DNA of 64,000 nucleotides from Ulva prolifera (GCA_023078555.1 CM041198.1:6204924-6268923); one strand, 5' to 3'; counted from the first letter of the stretch, positions 12,147-23,462 are shown. Notes: generated by a model from the letters alone, not told the origin. Made by a program: numbers and translations.

Positions 12147-12684
12147 TACGTTAACTACCTGCTGTACTGAACGTTTGAAACTCAACACATGTACCTGCCG
12201 AATGGGTCCATTCTCTCGACCTTGAGAACAGAAGCTGTGGAAGACAGCAATCTGCCTTGCCACCTGTGCTCCAGGCCACCACACGTTCGCGCACAGCTGT
12301 AGCCACACAGGGCTCTGGATCGTGAGGCTGGCTCGCTGAAACCAAGTCCTTGTATCTAGACAACAAGGTGGTGGCTGTTCTGGCGCAGGTGTGAAGTTCT
12401 GGAAAGTGATTTCTCATTTGGACGTGGTGCTGGCGTTTCCTCACTGGTAGCCCGTGCTGCACTGCAGTCAACCTCTGAACTCTGGCAGATTGGCTTACCT
12501 ACACTTCCTCGTAGCCTTCACAACGAACGAGTCTATAGATCCAGATGCGCTGCATGCACAACTGTCATTCTCACTTTGATCACAACAACCTCACATTTCG
12601 TATCACCCCAGCAAGATCAGCTCAGGCGAAGAGTATGAGAGCAGGCGTAGCCGCCCTGTGCTAGCATCATCCTCAACACTACGA

Positions 12685-15600
12685 TGTGCTGTGCGGGATA
12701 GAAAGAATGGAAGTTACTTGCAACGCAAACGATCCGTGCCGCGCTATGAGGGCGTCGTCAGCGCCGCGCGAGTGAATCGGTCGAGCAAATGCAACCCCGC
12801 GCCCGCAGTGGCGGAGCCTGCAGCCTGGAACGGCCCGCTTTCAAACATGAAGATATTCTGTAATCGGTTCGGGGTGATTTTGACAGCTACATATTTTTGC
12901 ATGATTTTCAGCGTTGCGTGTGCTTGGGCCCGTCGCACATGTATCTCGGTGTCGATTCAGCGAGGCTGGCGTTTGAATCGCCACCACGCGCACCGCGATA
13001 GGGCCCTTGGCCACACTAATACACAGTCAATACCTCACAAGTTTGCCATGAGGCGTGGCGTGGTAATCTGTGGCGCGTCTGGCGCGTACTATGAGGTTTC
13101 CCTGTCATCAGGATCGGAGTTCGACGGGTACTTTTGCCGCTCACAACCACATCCGGTGGCGAAACGGCACCAATTCGACGTGGAGAGGCAGCCAACACAT
13201 GTATCTCGAGATAGGCTGCCCTTGACGCGGCGGTCAGTGCTGCCGGGCTCGATATTGCCATCAGTGTATCTGACTTCTCAAAAGTGACCCGTCATCGCCC
13301 CGACCCGATTCGGCCCCGATCCAAGATACAATAATCGAGCGAAGTTGAGTGAGGCGTTGTGCAAGGGGAATGCTCTTGTGCTCCGTGCGGGGCTTCAATC
13401 TTGGGCTGGCATCACCGGCCGGCGCCGGGCTGTGGTACGTGCGCGTACCCGGCCTAGTGCCACGACTGCTTGAGTGGATTTGCGTGTGAATTCCTGGCAA
13501 CGGCTCGCTGCCCGGCTCTGTCCTTTGTAACTACATGCTTGCATACGCATGACTAACTACATGCATACTTGCATACGCATGGTCGCGGCCACGCATGACG
13601 CATTGTGCACCACAAGAACGACTTCATGATTCGTGCACGCCGCACACCGCGGCAGCGTGCGTCATGCGGCACACCGCTAGAGAACAGGGTATCGTGGCTG
13701 ATGCCTGGCATCAGAGCCGAAAAACGTCAGTGATGCTGCGGAGTGCTACCACACGTGCATGGCAGATGCATGCTTGCAAGTTGCAGGCATAAGCGCTTCT
13801 CTATAGGTTGAGCTCAATTGAGCTAGATCTTCGAAGGGATCCATGGCCATGGGAGAGTTCGTCGCGAGAGTTCGCGAGAACTCTCGCGAGGGTTCGTCGC
13901 GCCGGCGTTCCGGTGTGCTATCGCGAATTTTCTGGGAACTCTCGGATCCCAGGGACAAGTTGGACTCGTGAGCTAACCTCAGGCGGCTCCGCGCGGTGAA
14001 CGTGTCACACGGTGTGCCAGCGCTGCACGCTCACCGCACGCGTTTATATGCAGACCGCCCCGCAAGCCTCGGCCACGTGGAGAACATCTGGAGCTGTTTC
14101 GATTGCAGTTCACCTGGTTCGAAGTCCTCGCCATTGATGTCTGCAGCTGGGGACCCCTCCAGATATTTTGCATCCACTGGCGGTCTCTGAAGCAAGCAGC
14201 TGAAAGGCTCACAGAAGACAGAGTGAGCGGCCGGTGAACAGCTACAGTACAGGTATGTGCGGGCCAATCTCCCCCCCTCCTGTCTTTGTGCAGCTGGCTT
14301 GCCACAGCTCAGAGATCATTGCGAATGGTTTCGTTTGTATTCACTGCTGACAAGCTGCTCGGTGGAGCATCACATTCAGCTCCACTTCAAGTGAGAAGTT
14401 CTCAGAGGTAACAAGGACTGTGATTAGTGGATAGTTGTTAGGTTGGGACTGCAAGTGGGATGGGTGCCGCTGCCTGGCTTCTATATGACTCATCATGCTG
14501 GGAGACCCCGAACAGCCAGCGCCAGCTGCCATTGAGGCAAGAAGCATGAACCTGTGCTGCTTGTTGGTGGGCCAGCATTGGAGTACTACACACACACACC
14601 GTGACTGCAGTGTTTTCTGGTCGTCTCGCTGACAGCCGACTCGTGCACGGGGTGAACCGGCCTCGACCTCGGTGTATCTTGCGCGTTCTGAAGCTGCAAG
14701 TGCGTGTGATCAAGCGTGCTCCTTGCAGCTGATGGTCGTCGTATCGTATTTTGAATCTTTTCTGGGCCTTCTGGCTGGTCTGGGGACCACGTCGGCTGTA
14801 GGTGTCTGTTGTGAGTTGGGACTGTGTGTAGCGCGCAGTGGGCTGACTGTCACGAGTCGCTGGCACAGTGCAGCAAACATGCCATTGACATAAAAATATA
14901 TCCAAAGCTTCATTGTTCCGGGGGATTTCATCGTTGTTCCTGTAGCTGTTCGGTGGTATGGACGTCGATGGAGTATGGTGCAAGGTGGTCGATCGCCCCC
15001 TCCCCAGATAGAATCTTGGATGCCGTTGGCGATGATTAGGCTGCGCATAGTTTATGTACTGTGTCGAAAATGTGTTATGGCTTGGTCTTTGGGAGCGCAT
15101 TCGTGACATGTGTCTCCCAGCCTGCCTTGTTGAGTGTCGTCAGTCGCACCTGCTAACGCGACCACCAGCGTGCGGTTGCTGGTTGCGACCCGGACCGCAC
15201 TGGTAACGACGCACAACATACTCATACGATGAGTTGATGCTTAAGTGCCTCGTTTAAGCCTATAATATGCGCGTTTACGATGGATCGCGTTACCCGGATG
15301 TGGGCTACTCCGGGCGCGGCAAGGTGTTTTCCCGGATGACAACCTTCCGGGTAATACGATCGGCGACCAGAAAACACGCATGAACAGTGTATCGATAGGC
15401 ATGTATGGCAAGTGGAAACATTACAGCATTGTCACATCACATAAGACCGCCTTGGCGCCACGGTCGCCGCGCTGTACCAGCGCTGGCATCGGGCACCCAA
15501 CTGCAGGACTGCGCCGTGCACACGATTCAACACGACACAACAAGAAATACTGGCGACTATGCTCCTTCCTCTGCTTTGCTTCTGTTGTGAGCCGCAGTCG

Positions 15601-16340
15601 CTCGTTGATGTGTTGCACACAGCCAACAGTGGCATTGACATGAGGCTGACATTACACGCTGTGTTGTATGTGAAGATTGGTGCAGAGCAACGACCAGAGT
15701 GTCTAAGCACTTGTGCAGTCTATGGCAATTGAGATCAATTCAACTTCGCAGGTGCAGCAACCACTGACCTGCCACAAGCACCGCAAGGTAAGTATTCGTC
15801 TTCTCTGTGATGCAAATTTCAGCAGTTGTGCGCTCAGATGAGCACGATGGCCCGCTTTGACTACGCCTCCTGTAAAAGTATCCCAAGTGTAAGCTGGAGA
15901 CGGCTCAAGACCATCCAGCCATTGACAGGTGCGGCATGCCGCTGTCCACAGCATGCCGCATGCATACCCGGAACACACTGCATTTGACCTTCCGGGCAAT
16001 TTCTGACTGAGCTGGGAGGCGCCGAACCCGGAATTGGCCACCCGGAGCCGATAGTACCCGAACCCCGGGCTCACACGCACACCCCGAGTGAACACCGGGT
16101 TCAAGTCGTTCTTGTAGTATAGGTTGTTAGGAAGTCACTTATCAGTCCTCGACTTAGAGAGGCTGACTGTGTTCGACATATAGGGATTGACCGTACTACT
16201 GTGTCAGTGTACTGGTCTGTGTCTAACGGCACTATATATTGAGTATGCTAGGTCAATTACTTCGGATTGTACCTGAGTCAATACTGACATTACGATCCCA
16301 CTTTGCATGTACTGCTGAGTCTCAATTGTCCTCGTAACAA
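12685..16340. other. Gene-poor region between blocks A and the 16.3-kb repeats
   Basis: About 3.6 kb with scattered reading frames of fewer than about 225 codons on both strands. None shows a family motif, a consistent splice structure, or conservation with another part of the window. It contains a nested fold-back sequence (13811-13950) and a short CA microsatellite near 14590. I see no supportable gene. Confidence 0.5.
13811..13950. repeat. Nested fold-back (inverted repeats inside inverted repeats)
   Basis: 13811-13824 is a perfect 14-bp palindrome (AGCTCAATTGAGCT). GGGATCC at 13836-13842 and AGAGTTC at 13854-13860 pair with the block GGAACTCTCGGATCCC at 13935-13950. Inside lies a perfect stem, CGCGAGAGTTC at 13863-13873 and GAACTCTCGCG at 13878-13888, with a four-base loop. 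The whole can fold into a branched hairpin, as fold-back or MITE elements do. No target-site duplication was identified. Confidence 0.75.
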
Positions 16341-16495
16341 TAGGTTCCTGCGCATGGTCTGCCATGGCCAGCGCGCAGGTCGACAACATGTGTGGCCATG
16401 CTATCGATCAGTGAGATTCATTTTGCTTCTGTGATAGCACTGATCGAAGGGCGCGGTGTTACAGCAAGTGCTGATATTTTGGTGGTGGTGTTCAA
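16341..16495 (+). repeat. Dispersed repeat, partner at 22371-22475
   Basis: The stretch around TGGTCTGCCATGGCCAGCGC through CTATCGATCAGTGAGATTC to TTTTGGTGGTGGTGTTCAAG recurs at 22371-22475. The second copy lacks about 50 internal bases. Both sit in repeat-rich DNA without genes. Immediately downstream (16553-16600) the word GGGCATTCCG is repeated three times. Confidence 0.85.
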
Positions 16496-16914
16496 GTTGG
16501 TCGGGCATCGTGATGATGCCCAACGATGCGCGACGCCCAATGATTCCAAACCTCGGGCATTCCGCACCGAACGGGCATTCCGGTCGGGCATTCCGCACCG
16601 ATATCTTGGTGATGTATGTACCAGTGCCTTTCACATCATGTGAAATTATGATGGAATTCCATGTGAAATTATCTCAGAGATACAGCAAGGTTGCAGCAGG
16701 AACTGTGGGATCAAAATTTGATTTGAGCTGCTTGAAAGGTACACACGCACTGACATCGTATGCTCACTGATAGCATATGCATAAAGTGTCGTACGCGAGA
16801 CGCGGGGAGTGCTTTGCATGATGGTGGTGCGACGCCGCTGCAACCGCGTCCTGCGGCGGATGCTTGCCGTGGCCTCGGTGAGCGGTGTTTCAAGACCTGT
16901 TGATGTTGCTCTTA

Positions 16915-17480
16915 TGTAAGACCATGTGTTACAAGGACAAAGCAAGCAAGGCAGGCAGCACCGCGAGCAAGAACCAGGGGAACCGCACACCACGCAACAA
17001 GCCACACACAGCACACACCAAAACACCCACTCAACGTCAGCACCGGCGCCGGCCACAGCCACACACACACACACGCCCACACGCCCACCCCCACCCGAAC
17101 CCCGCGCACCAGCCAGGCGCACGAGCCCCGGAAGCAGAAGTAGCCAAGGCCGCCCAGCAAACAACAGCGTGACCGCAACAACAACCCCCAGCCCGGGGAG
17201 GCCCCCGCCTCCCCCAGCACAATCCACCAAGCCCAGCCCTCGCACACCACCCCGCCCGCCCGCAAACCCACACCCGGAACCCCCAAAGTCCAGCCCACCC
17301 CGCGCACCTACCCGGCTGCGCCCCAACGGCGGGCCACACGCAGACGCACAGGGAAGACACCAGCGAAACGCGGTACGCCAGAGCCGCCACTACAACAAAG
17401 CGGACGAGGCCGCCAGCGCACACGCAGCGGCGACTGCCCACCACGCAGCCCGGGCGGCGCGCAGCGCCGCTCAGGCCGGG
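16915..17480 (+). mobile_element. Dispersed TTACAAGGACAAAG-core repeat with C/A-rich extension
   Basis: The copy starts at TGTGTTACAAGGACAAAGC and continues through GCAGCACCGCGAG, the shared core of a family with about ten members in this window. This copy and the one at 58425-58870 share a long C- and CA-rich extension containing CCACACGCAACAAGCCACAC-like sequence. The long reading frames on both strands here are by-products of skewed composition. The family looks like a non-autonomous element; its ends are not defined. Confidence 0.7.
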
Positions 17481-17649
17481 TGGCCTGTGAGCGGCGTGAG
17501 GTCGTCGGACGGGGCTGCCAGCCCCGTCAACACTGCCTTGCCCGTAAGACCATGTGCGCGCGATGTCCCTGCAGTGCAACCTGCCTCCTCGCCTTTACCT
17601 CTGTGATATATGTACCAGTGCCACTCAAGGATGCATGTAAACATACATC

Positions 17650-17905
17650 ACAGATCCAGAAGAACGGATCGCACTTTGTGTAGAATGGGTGTACCACCCA
17701 AATGTAAGGTGGTTCCTTGCAGGCACGAGCAACACGAGAGGTCGCACGCGCACCTGCTGGTGCTTGTTCCGTCGGACTTGAGGATCTGGAGGTGTACTGC
17801 AGGTACCATATAGAGCTTCGTAGCACGGCAGCCTCCAGCAAGGTCACCCCTACCTAATTTCATGGCTGTCACTGAGGTACCGGTGGTAGAGGACCATCAA
17901 GGTTT
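17650..17905 (+). repeat. Dispersed repeat, copy 1 of 3
   Basis: Shares GGCACGAGCAACACGAGAGG, GATCTGGAGGTGTACTGCAG, TAGCACGGCAGCC and CCCCTACCTAATTTCATG with copies at 21420-21606 and 22812-23060, all in the same orientation. The copies differ by scattered substitutions and small indels. No protein frame is conserved among them. They lie upstream of both proline-rich gene copies, which suggests the repeat was part of a larger duplicated unit. Confidence 0.88.
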
Positions 17906-17914
17906 GCCGGCCAT

Positions 17915-17933
17915 CCCCCCCCCCCCCCCCCCC
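17915..17933 (+). repeat. Homopolymer run of about 19 C
   Basis: An uninterrupted C run follows CCGGCCAT at the end of the dispersed repeat. The third copy of that repeat has a shorter C run at the same place (near 23062), so the tract length varies between copies. Confidence 0.9.
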
Positions 17934-17997
17934 TTGCATGCCTGCACGTGCTCACACGCATATACACAACGTGCGTTAACGTGCGTATGTGTAAAGT

Positions 17998-18048
17998 AAA
18001 GTAAATCCAAATTTACTGAGCCGTATCCTATTGGACATTGACAACTCC
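17998..18048 (+). repeat. 50-bp repeat shared with 51366-51416
   Basis: AAGTAAAGTAAATC, then ATTTACTGAGCCGTATCC and TATTGGACATTGACAACT, recur in the same order and orientation at 51366-51416, 33 kb away. The AGTAAAT/ATTTACT pair forms a small inverted repeat within it. It may be the end of a mobile element; neither copy has a recognisable partner end. Confidence 0.85.
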
Positions 18049-18384
18049 GAATTAACGGGACCACATATGCCGAAGGGGTAAACCACCTGGAAACCCCCCT
18101 CAGACGACCGTGTGTAAATGCCGGCCATGGCACTGTGCGGCCGGGGCCATAGCGCACGGCGCTGTGGCTTCGAGTGCGCACTGTCTGTATGCAGCTTGCC
18201 ATTCGATCGGCGGCATGAGCTCATGAACTGCCCACCCTCTAGCGCGCTGATATGGCATCGTGATGAGTCACAGCGGTTTCTGCAGAGACTTAGCTATAGT
18301 CACACCGATCGGCTGTGCCATACCAACCACAGCGACACATGTACACTGATGTAGGCTGAAACTGCAATTGATTTATCTCTACAG

Positions 18385-19234
18385 TTTGCACGGGAATGCT
18401 GCAGGCACCTCATCGGACGATGGCAGCACCCCATCGAGCCCCAGTGCGGACCCAGGCCCGTCGGAGCAAGGCACCAGACAGCCACCAGGCGTGGCGGGAC
18501 TCTCCGTGCATATTCACATACAATTTATGGAGCTGCATCACCCGCACGTGGCTGCAACTGCAAGCTCCCCCGACCGAAACTCCTCCAATGCGCCACCCCA
18601 GCCCACGGCCGTGGCACCCGAGGCCACACTGCCGCCGCCTCCACTCTCAGCTCCTGTCCCAGCAACCCAACCATCGGGTGATATGTCCCCCATCGTGCGG
18701 TGTGGTGAACGGGTATTTTTCACAGACGTGCCCTCTGATGCCCGCGGGCCTCTCGACTTTTCGCGGGCAGCGGTCCCCGCCCCGCACCACACACCACACC
18801 CGCTGCCACCACTACCTCACCAGCGCCCCCCACAGCCACATGCGCTGGCGTGTGCGGTCGAGGCAAGGCTAATGCAGCTGGCCCTGGGTCCCTGGGTTGA
18901 GCCCGCGATGCTGCCACGAGCGTACAGTGCCGATGGCATATGCATGCAGCACCTGCCGTTCCAGCTACACATGCAACTCGATGCCTGGCTTCGCATCCCG
19001 CATCCTCTAGGCGTCCAAGCTACAGCCTCGGAGGCGCTGCCGGACGGTGGTGGCCCTGGCAGCGTCTCCCCGTTTGAGGAACCACGGGGTGTGCAAGATG
19101 GGCTGCTGGAGTTTTTTTCCGATATGCGTGAGCGCATGCATGGTGAGGATGCTGCTGAGGAAGGTGGCAGTGGTGGAACGGAAGAAGGGGCGGACGAGGA
19201 GGGGGACCTGCAGCTGTCCGGGTTCTATGTGTAG
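18385..19234 (+). CDS. Unrecognised proline-rich protein, main exon, copy 1
   Basis: I do not recognise this protein. The exon is taken to begin after the acceptor ATCTCTACAG at 18375-18384 and runs 283 codons to a TAG at 19232-19234. The N-terminal half is proline/serine/alanine-rich; a middle segment is better ordered (EARLMQLALG, ICMQHLPFQLHMQLDAWL); the C-terminus is acidic and ends LQLSGFYV. Against copy 2 (23771-24620) there are four indels of 3, 3, 6 and 6 bases, all in frame, while the 3' flank has frame-breaking differences. That is good evidence both are translated. A possible upstream exon begins at ATG 18121 (PAMALCGRGHSARRC), but its donor is unclear, so the true start is unknown. 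No transmembrane segment or signal peptide is apparent. Confidence 0.62.
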
Positions 19235-19832
19235 CGCGATGCGACATGTGCGTGGGTACAAGCAGGGTGGACGGCACAGTGCAGATGTTGGTGTGTGATC
19301 ACGTCAAGCCGGCTTCACACCGGGCCGGGCCAGGCACACAGGGCTGTGAGGGAGTAGTGGGCACATGTAGAGCCCAAGTGTCAGGCATGTGTGATCAGCA
19401 AGCGCTCCAGAATAAGCCTTCAATAATCACGCAAGGACTTCCGAATCTGTTCTGCGGCTGTTCAGCGGCCAGTAGCCAGCCGCTAGAGAAATAAGGGAGA
19501 AGGCCCCGAATAGTGAGCAGCCGAGTCGGATTCAAGCCTCTTTGGAGTCAAGGGAGCTACGGCACATGCCGCAGCAGGGTCGGGAAGGCGGCATTGGTAT
19601 TGGGGAGGCGGTGACTTGGACTTGTTTTTGTACTTGTTTTACCTTTGAAGATGCCGCTGCGATGATGCCATTCTGGGGCAGCCCTCATGGCCATGCGATA
19701 GAATGGCTGGGCACTGTGCCGTGCAGTCTTTGCGACTTCCGGCCCTGGGCTAGGCGTGCAGTGCAGCTCAGATTGGGGAGGAGCGAAGACTGTGCGGCAT
19801 GCTGCTGCTTTGCACCTTGGCTGCTGCACAAC

Positions 19833-19921
19833 GTATTGTGAACTTCACAATACCCACTGGCAAGTGACACGTAGACCGGCGCTGCAGCTGCTCGTTGTCA
19901 CGCTGCAAATTGAATTTGCAG
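19833..19921. repeat. Segment inverted relative to block D2, bounded by one-base-loop hairpins
   Basis: 19833-19853 is GTATTGTGAA, C, TTCACAATAC and 19903-19921 is CTGCAAATT, G, AATTTGCAG. The roughly 55 bases from TTCACAATACCC to GTTGTCAC match block D2 at 25297-25358 only as reverse complement, although the flanks (CTGCTGCACAACGT and GAGCTGGAGAATGTATG) align directly. D2 carries about 90 additional bases on its left side. Confidence 0.85.
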
Positions 19922-20145
19922 AGCTGGAGAATGTATGATCTGCGAAGTCATTTGGCATGATTGCAGTGTAACAGATGCTGTTGTCAAGGCTGTTGTCAGG
20001 GCTATTGTCAGGGCGTTCGAGAGTTTGGACAGCCTGAAACCAGCAAGTTCCGCCGGTCACAGCTCTGCGTGTCTGAGCCTGTCTCTCGGTGCTGCACAAT
20101 ACTGCCCATACATCCTGACTGACCCGACCTCACGAACCCAACTTT

Positions 20146-20245
20146 TGTGGCAATCCAGTGATATGGCCGCTATACCACTGGACCCTTGCACGTCGCGACG
20201 TGCAAGGGTCCAGTGGTATAGCGGCCATATCACTGGATTGCCACA
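20146..20245. repeat. 100-bp perfect palindrome with no spacer
   Basis: The left arm 20146-20195 (starting TGTGGCAATCCAGTGATATG) is exactly reverse-complementary to 20196-20245, meeting at CGTCG|CGACG. Block D2 joins CCTGACT directly to CCATCACTCCCG, so the palindrome plus about 25 bases on its left are absent there. The element encodes nothing and could be a fold-back insertion or the product of a replication template switch. Confidence 0.96.
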
Positions 20246-21419
20246 CCATCACTCCCGCACAGACAGCATCAGGAGAGCTGCATCACGACAGTAACATATC
20301 CCCCTTTACAGAGGGAACCCTCAAACATCATCTTCGCCTTCCAGGGGACTGCTGTTAGGAATTCACCAATAGTTTGCTCCAGCCAGGACTCCTGAATTGA
20401 ATATTCGAATTCGGGCAGTGCACCAGCCTCAAGCACCATGCGTTGCCACGCCACGATCTAGATTGCATCTCCGCAGCACAGTCAAGTGTCGATCAGTGCC
20501 GATATCCCGCTGCGGCCAACTGTCGCTGCTGTCTATCGCGCTGGAGTCCATCGCGAGCACGTGCCGAGAATCCGGAGTCCGCCGTGCGACCAGCCGAGGC
20601 TGGGCTCGGGCCAGCCTGCGTTACCGACGTCGCGTTGAAATCCAGCTTTGCGTTACACCGTATCTCTGTGCACGTGGCGTGGAACGTAAGCGTTATGCTG
20701 GCGGCCGTGTACAAGTGGAGATGTGCAGCGGTGGGGTGATCCCGCAGGTGAAGCGGCCGTGTGCGTGCGACGATGCACCTGGTGGGGTATTACCGCGGTT
20801 CACTCGGAGGGATGCCTGGCCGTGTGCGTGCCGAGGCCTCGTGCCACGTCCGCCGGGCACTGCTGCAGTGGTCCATGCGTGAACACGTGGATGTTTGCGC
20901 CGTTCGAGGGCAGCACCCCCGACCCGATGGCCCCGTTATGTTCGCACTCTAGAAGATCGGTAATTGGGTTTCAAGTTTGTTTAGAGTACCTAGAGCCTAA
21001 CGACAATATTTGTGCGCACGCATGATTCTGTCCGAAGTTTGCCGTGGCCATGTGCGCGTGTGCCCCTGCGAACGCGCCTTCAACTGCGAAAGGGTGCTTG
21101 ACAGACAGACGGGTGCTGGACGCCGGCCGGGGAGGAGGGGGCTTACTCGCCTGAGCGCAGAAAGTTGGTCATTTGACAAGGCTGCCGGGTTCACGTAACG
21201 TGGCTGTCAGCACTCATCCGCAGCACGTACATGCAGGCGAGGTCTCGGCTGATGCCTCATGCATATGCGCCCCAAGTATACGCCAGGCTCGCGCATTACG
21301 ACAGCGCGCGCCTCGACGCCCCATGGTCGATTGCAGTAATGCATTACTGGACGACTGAAGTCTTGAACTGAAATGTCATCCGCGGGATCGGCAGCATATA
21401 AACGGGTGTTAGTGCAATT

Positions 21420-21606
21420 GCACTGGCAGGCACGAGCAACACGAGAGGCCGCACGTGCACCAGGTGCTTACACCGTCGTCCTTGAGGATCTGGAGGTGTA
21501 CTGCAGGTACCATACAGAACTTCGTAGCACGGCAGCCACTAGCAGGGTCACCCCTACCTAATTTCATGGCTGTCACCGAGGTACCTGTGGTAGAGGACCA
21601 TCAAGG
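21420..21606 (+). repeat. Dispersed repeat, copy 2 of 3
   Basis: Shorter copy of the repeat at 17650-17905, beginning at GGCACGAGCAACACGAGAGG and ending at AGAGGACCATCAAGGTT. It runs straight into the next repeated block at 21607. Confidence 0.88.
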
Positions 21607-21760
21607 TTCACACGCATATCAACGTGCGTGAGAAGCTGATGGCATAATGTAACCCACTCAGCCATTTGGGCCGGGGTGCCGGGGGCTGTCCGTACCCATG
21701 CATGATGTGCATTCATGACCACACCCGGGGCGAGCTTAATATGCCGCCCGGCTGCTGCTG
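21607..21760 (+). repeat. Dispersed repeat, partner at 23300-23462
   Basis: CACACGCATAT, GCGTGAGAAGCTGATGGCAT, CTCAGCCATTTGGGCCGGGG and GATGTGCATTCATGACCACA occur in the same order at 23300-23462. A shortened start of the same block follows the C run at 17937-17980. Confidence 0.87.
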
Positions 21761-22370
21761 TGAACCATCCGTGGCGCGGGCGCGGCGGACGTCGGCGACA
21801 TGATCATGTTGGCGTTGGCGCAACAGCATCATTGGAGCGCTCCAAAGCTGCTGCCCCGGATTCGCCGAGGAGCTGCCCCGGGGCGCGCCGAGAAGTGCTA
21901 AAAGGGTCTAAAAGGGAAGTGATGGTGCATGGCGTTGGCGTGTTCATGGTTCATGATATGGTTCATGGATGGTTCATACGTGTTCATGGTTCATGATTCG
22001 TGCAAGCACCCCTGGATGGTTCACACCCCCTTTGCGCAGCATTCGCATCATCGCCCCCGACCGGCGGATAGGGCATATATGCATGTGGCCACGCCAGAAA
22101 CGAGCGATGCGAGTTACAATCGCTACAACGATTTGCGAGCACATAAATGCATTCATGCACTGTGATCTGTGGGCATCCGGTGACATTTCGCGGATTTGGA
22201 AGTGATCACACTGTACGCTAACGCTACAGCCGTACCTCCACAGTTAGTGTCGCAACTGCCCGCACTCTTCGCAGCCTCGCTTCGCGTCGTAGAAGTCATC
22301 TATAAGCCAGCTTCCTGGTGCGTGCATCTGCAGAGTCTTGTGAACGCGACTGCATGTATGACCGGTCAGG

Positions 22371-22475
22371 ATAGGTACCTGCGCAAGGTCTGCCATGGCC
22401 AGCGCGCACGTCGACAACAGGTGTAGCCATGCTATCGATCAGTGAGATTCATTTTGGTGGTGGTGTTCAAGTGGC
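22371..22475 (+). repeat. Deleted copy of the 16341-16495 repeat
   Basis: Matches 16341-16495 from GGTCTGCCATGGCCAGCGCG to GATTCATTTTG, then jumps to GTGGTGGTGTTCAAG, omitting the intervening bases present in the other copy. Confidence 0.85.
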
Positions 22476-22544
22476 ATTCCGCACCTGCACAAGCTCCCGC
22501 TGGAGTGCCTCGAGCATTTCGTCTCCATTCCATCATGATGTGTT

Positions 22545-22660
22545 GGCCATGGGTCGCTAGGCAGCATTTCCGGGGCGGCCACCCAGAAATTAGACCCGAA
22601 TAATCGAAATTGCTTCAGATGATCGGGCCCGACGACCCAACACTCGTCACAAGTCACTCA
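22545..22660 (-). repeat. Dispersed repeat with a short coding-like stretch, partner at 45175-45290
   Basis: On the minus strand the sequence starts GTGTTGGGTCGTCGGGCCCG and reads FWVAAPEMLPSDP after VVGPDHLKQFR. At 45175-45290 the plus strand reads VVPDHMQQFR and FWVAALEMLHSD. The amino-acid resemblance exceeds what the scattered substitutions would give by chance, so this may be a fragment of a mobile-element protein. I do not recognise the family. Confidence 0.6.
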
Positions 22661-22811
22661 GCACCTCGAGAACTCGGCGTGTTGGAATCTCGCATGCAAG
22701 CGTCACGCGACACCACTCACCACACTGCCACGCCATGCACTCCACACCAGCGTTGTTGACACCTGGATCGCAGATTCGCGAAGCACGCAAAAAAGCTGCT
22801 GGTGAATGCCT

Positions 22812-23060
22812 TTGTTGGATCTGCGGACCTTGGTAGAATGGGTATATATAAACCACCCAAATGTAAGATGGATCCTAGCAGGCACGAGCAACACGAGAGG
22901 CCGCACGTGCACCAGGTGCTTACACCGTCGTCCTTGAGGATCTGGAGGTGTACTGCAGGTACCATATAGAGCTTCGCAGCACGGCAGCCACTAGCACGGT
23001 CACCCCTACCTAATTTCATGACTGTCACCGAGGTACCGGAAGTAGAGGACCATCAAGGTT
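22812..23060 (+). repeat. Dispersed repeat, copy 3 of 3
   Basis: Matches 17650-17905, beginning at the GTAGAATGGGT and CCACCCAAATGTAAG words and ending at GAGGACCATCAAGGTT followed by a short C run. It includes an inserted TATATAA-like stretch not found in copy 1. Confidence 0.88.
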
Positions 23061-23299
23061 CCCCCCCCCCCGGCCCCCTGCACCTGGTACTTGCCACCTC
23101 CACACTACACGATCATACACCTAGGCAATCGATGCTCAAGCACTGCATGTCCACACCGTACACTCATAAACGCTGTCACAGCAGTAACGGAGGTCTTTCA
23201 CGGAATATATTTATTGGATCACCTTTCTGTGGATCACCCAACCATGTGGACCACCTGGGTGAGTCATGTCCACCGTAGCTCCTGTGCCTGCATGCCTGC

Positions 23300-23462
23300 A
23301 CATGTTCACACGCATATACACAACGTGCGTGAGAAGCTGATGGCATCATGTATACCCACTCAGCCATTTGGGCCGGGGTGCCGGGGGCTGTCCGTACCCA
23401 TGCATGATGTGCATTCATGACCACACCCGGCGCGCGAGCCTAATGAGCCGCCCGGCTGCTGC
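23300..23462 (+). repeat. Dispersed repeat, partner at 21607-21760
   Basis: Second copy of the block containing GCCGGGGGCTGTCCGTACCC, immediately upstream of block D2. The order of repeats before D2 (250-bp repeat, then this block) mirrors the order before D1, where this block is shortened. Confidence 0.87.

Larger units (their letters stand above)
10166..12684 (+). repeat. Segmental duplication block A (partner 27466-30015)
   Basis: About 2.5 kb aligns in the same orientation with 27466-30015 at high nucleotide identity across an ankyrin gene and its flanks. Similarity starts near the words GAGTCGGTGCACAGG and ends after CCTCAACACTACGA in both. The copies differ by substitutions, by two deletions in the ankyrin reading frame here, and by several small palindromic insertions found only in this copy (for example 12109-12141). 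A third, more diverged partial copy lies at about 25880-26560. Confidence 0.92.
18112..20389 (+). repeat. Segmental duplication block D1 (partner 23510-25691)
   Basis: About 2.2 kb is repeated in direct orientation at 23510-25691, beginning at TGTGTAAATGCCGGCCATGG and ending after AGTTTGCTCCAGCCAGGAC. It carries an unrecognised proline-rich gene and its 3' flank. Differences inside the coding part keep the frame. In the 3' flank, D1 has a 100-bp palindrome that D2 lacks, and a short segment lies in opposite orientation in the two copies. Confidence 0.93.

Noticed and set aside
16646..17606. Overlapping frames of 130-226 codons on both strands
   Set aside because: They fall in the C/A-rich extension of the dispersed repeat; both strands are open because of composition, and the other repeat copy does not preserve the frames.
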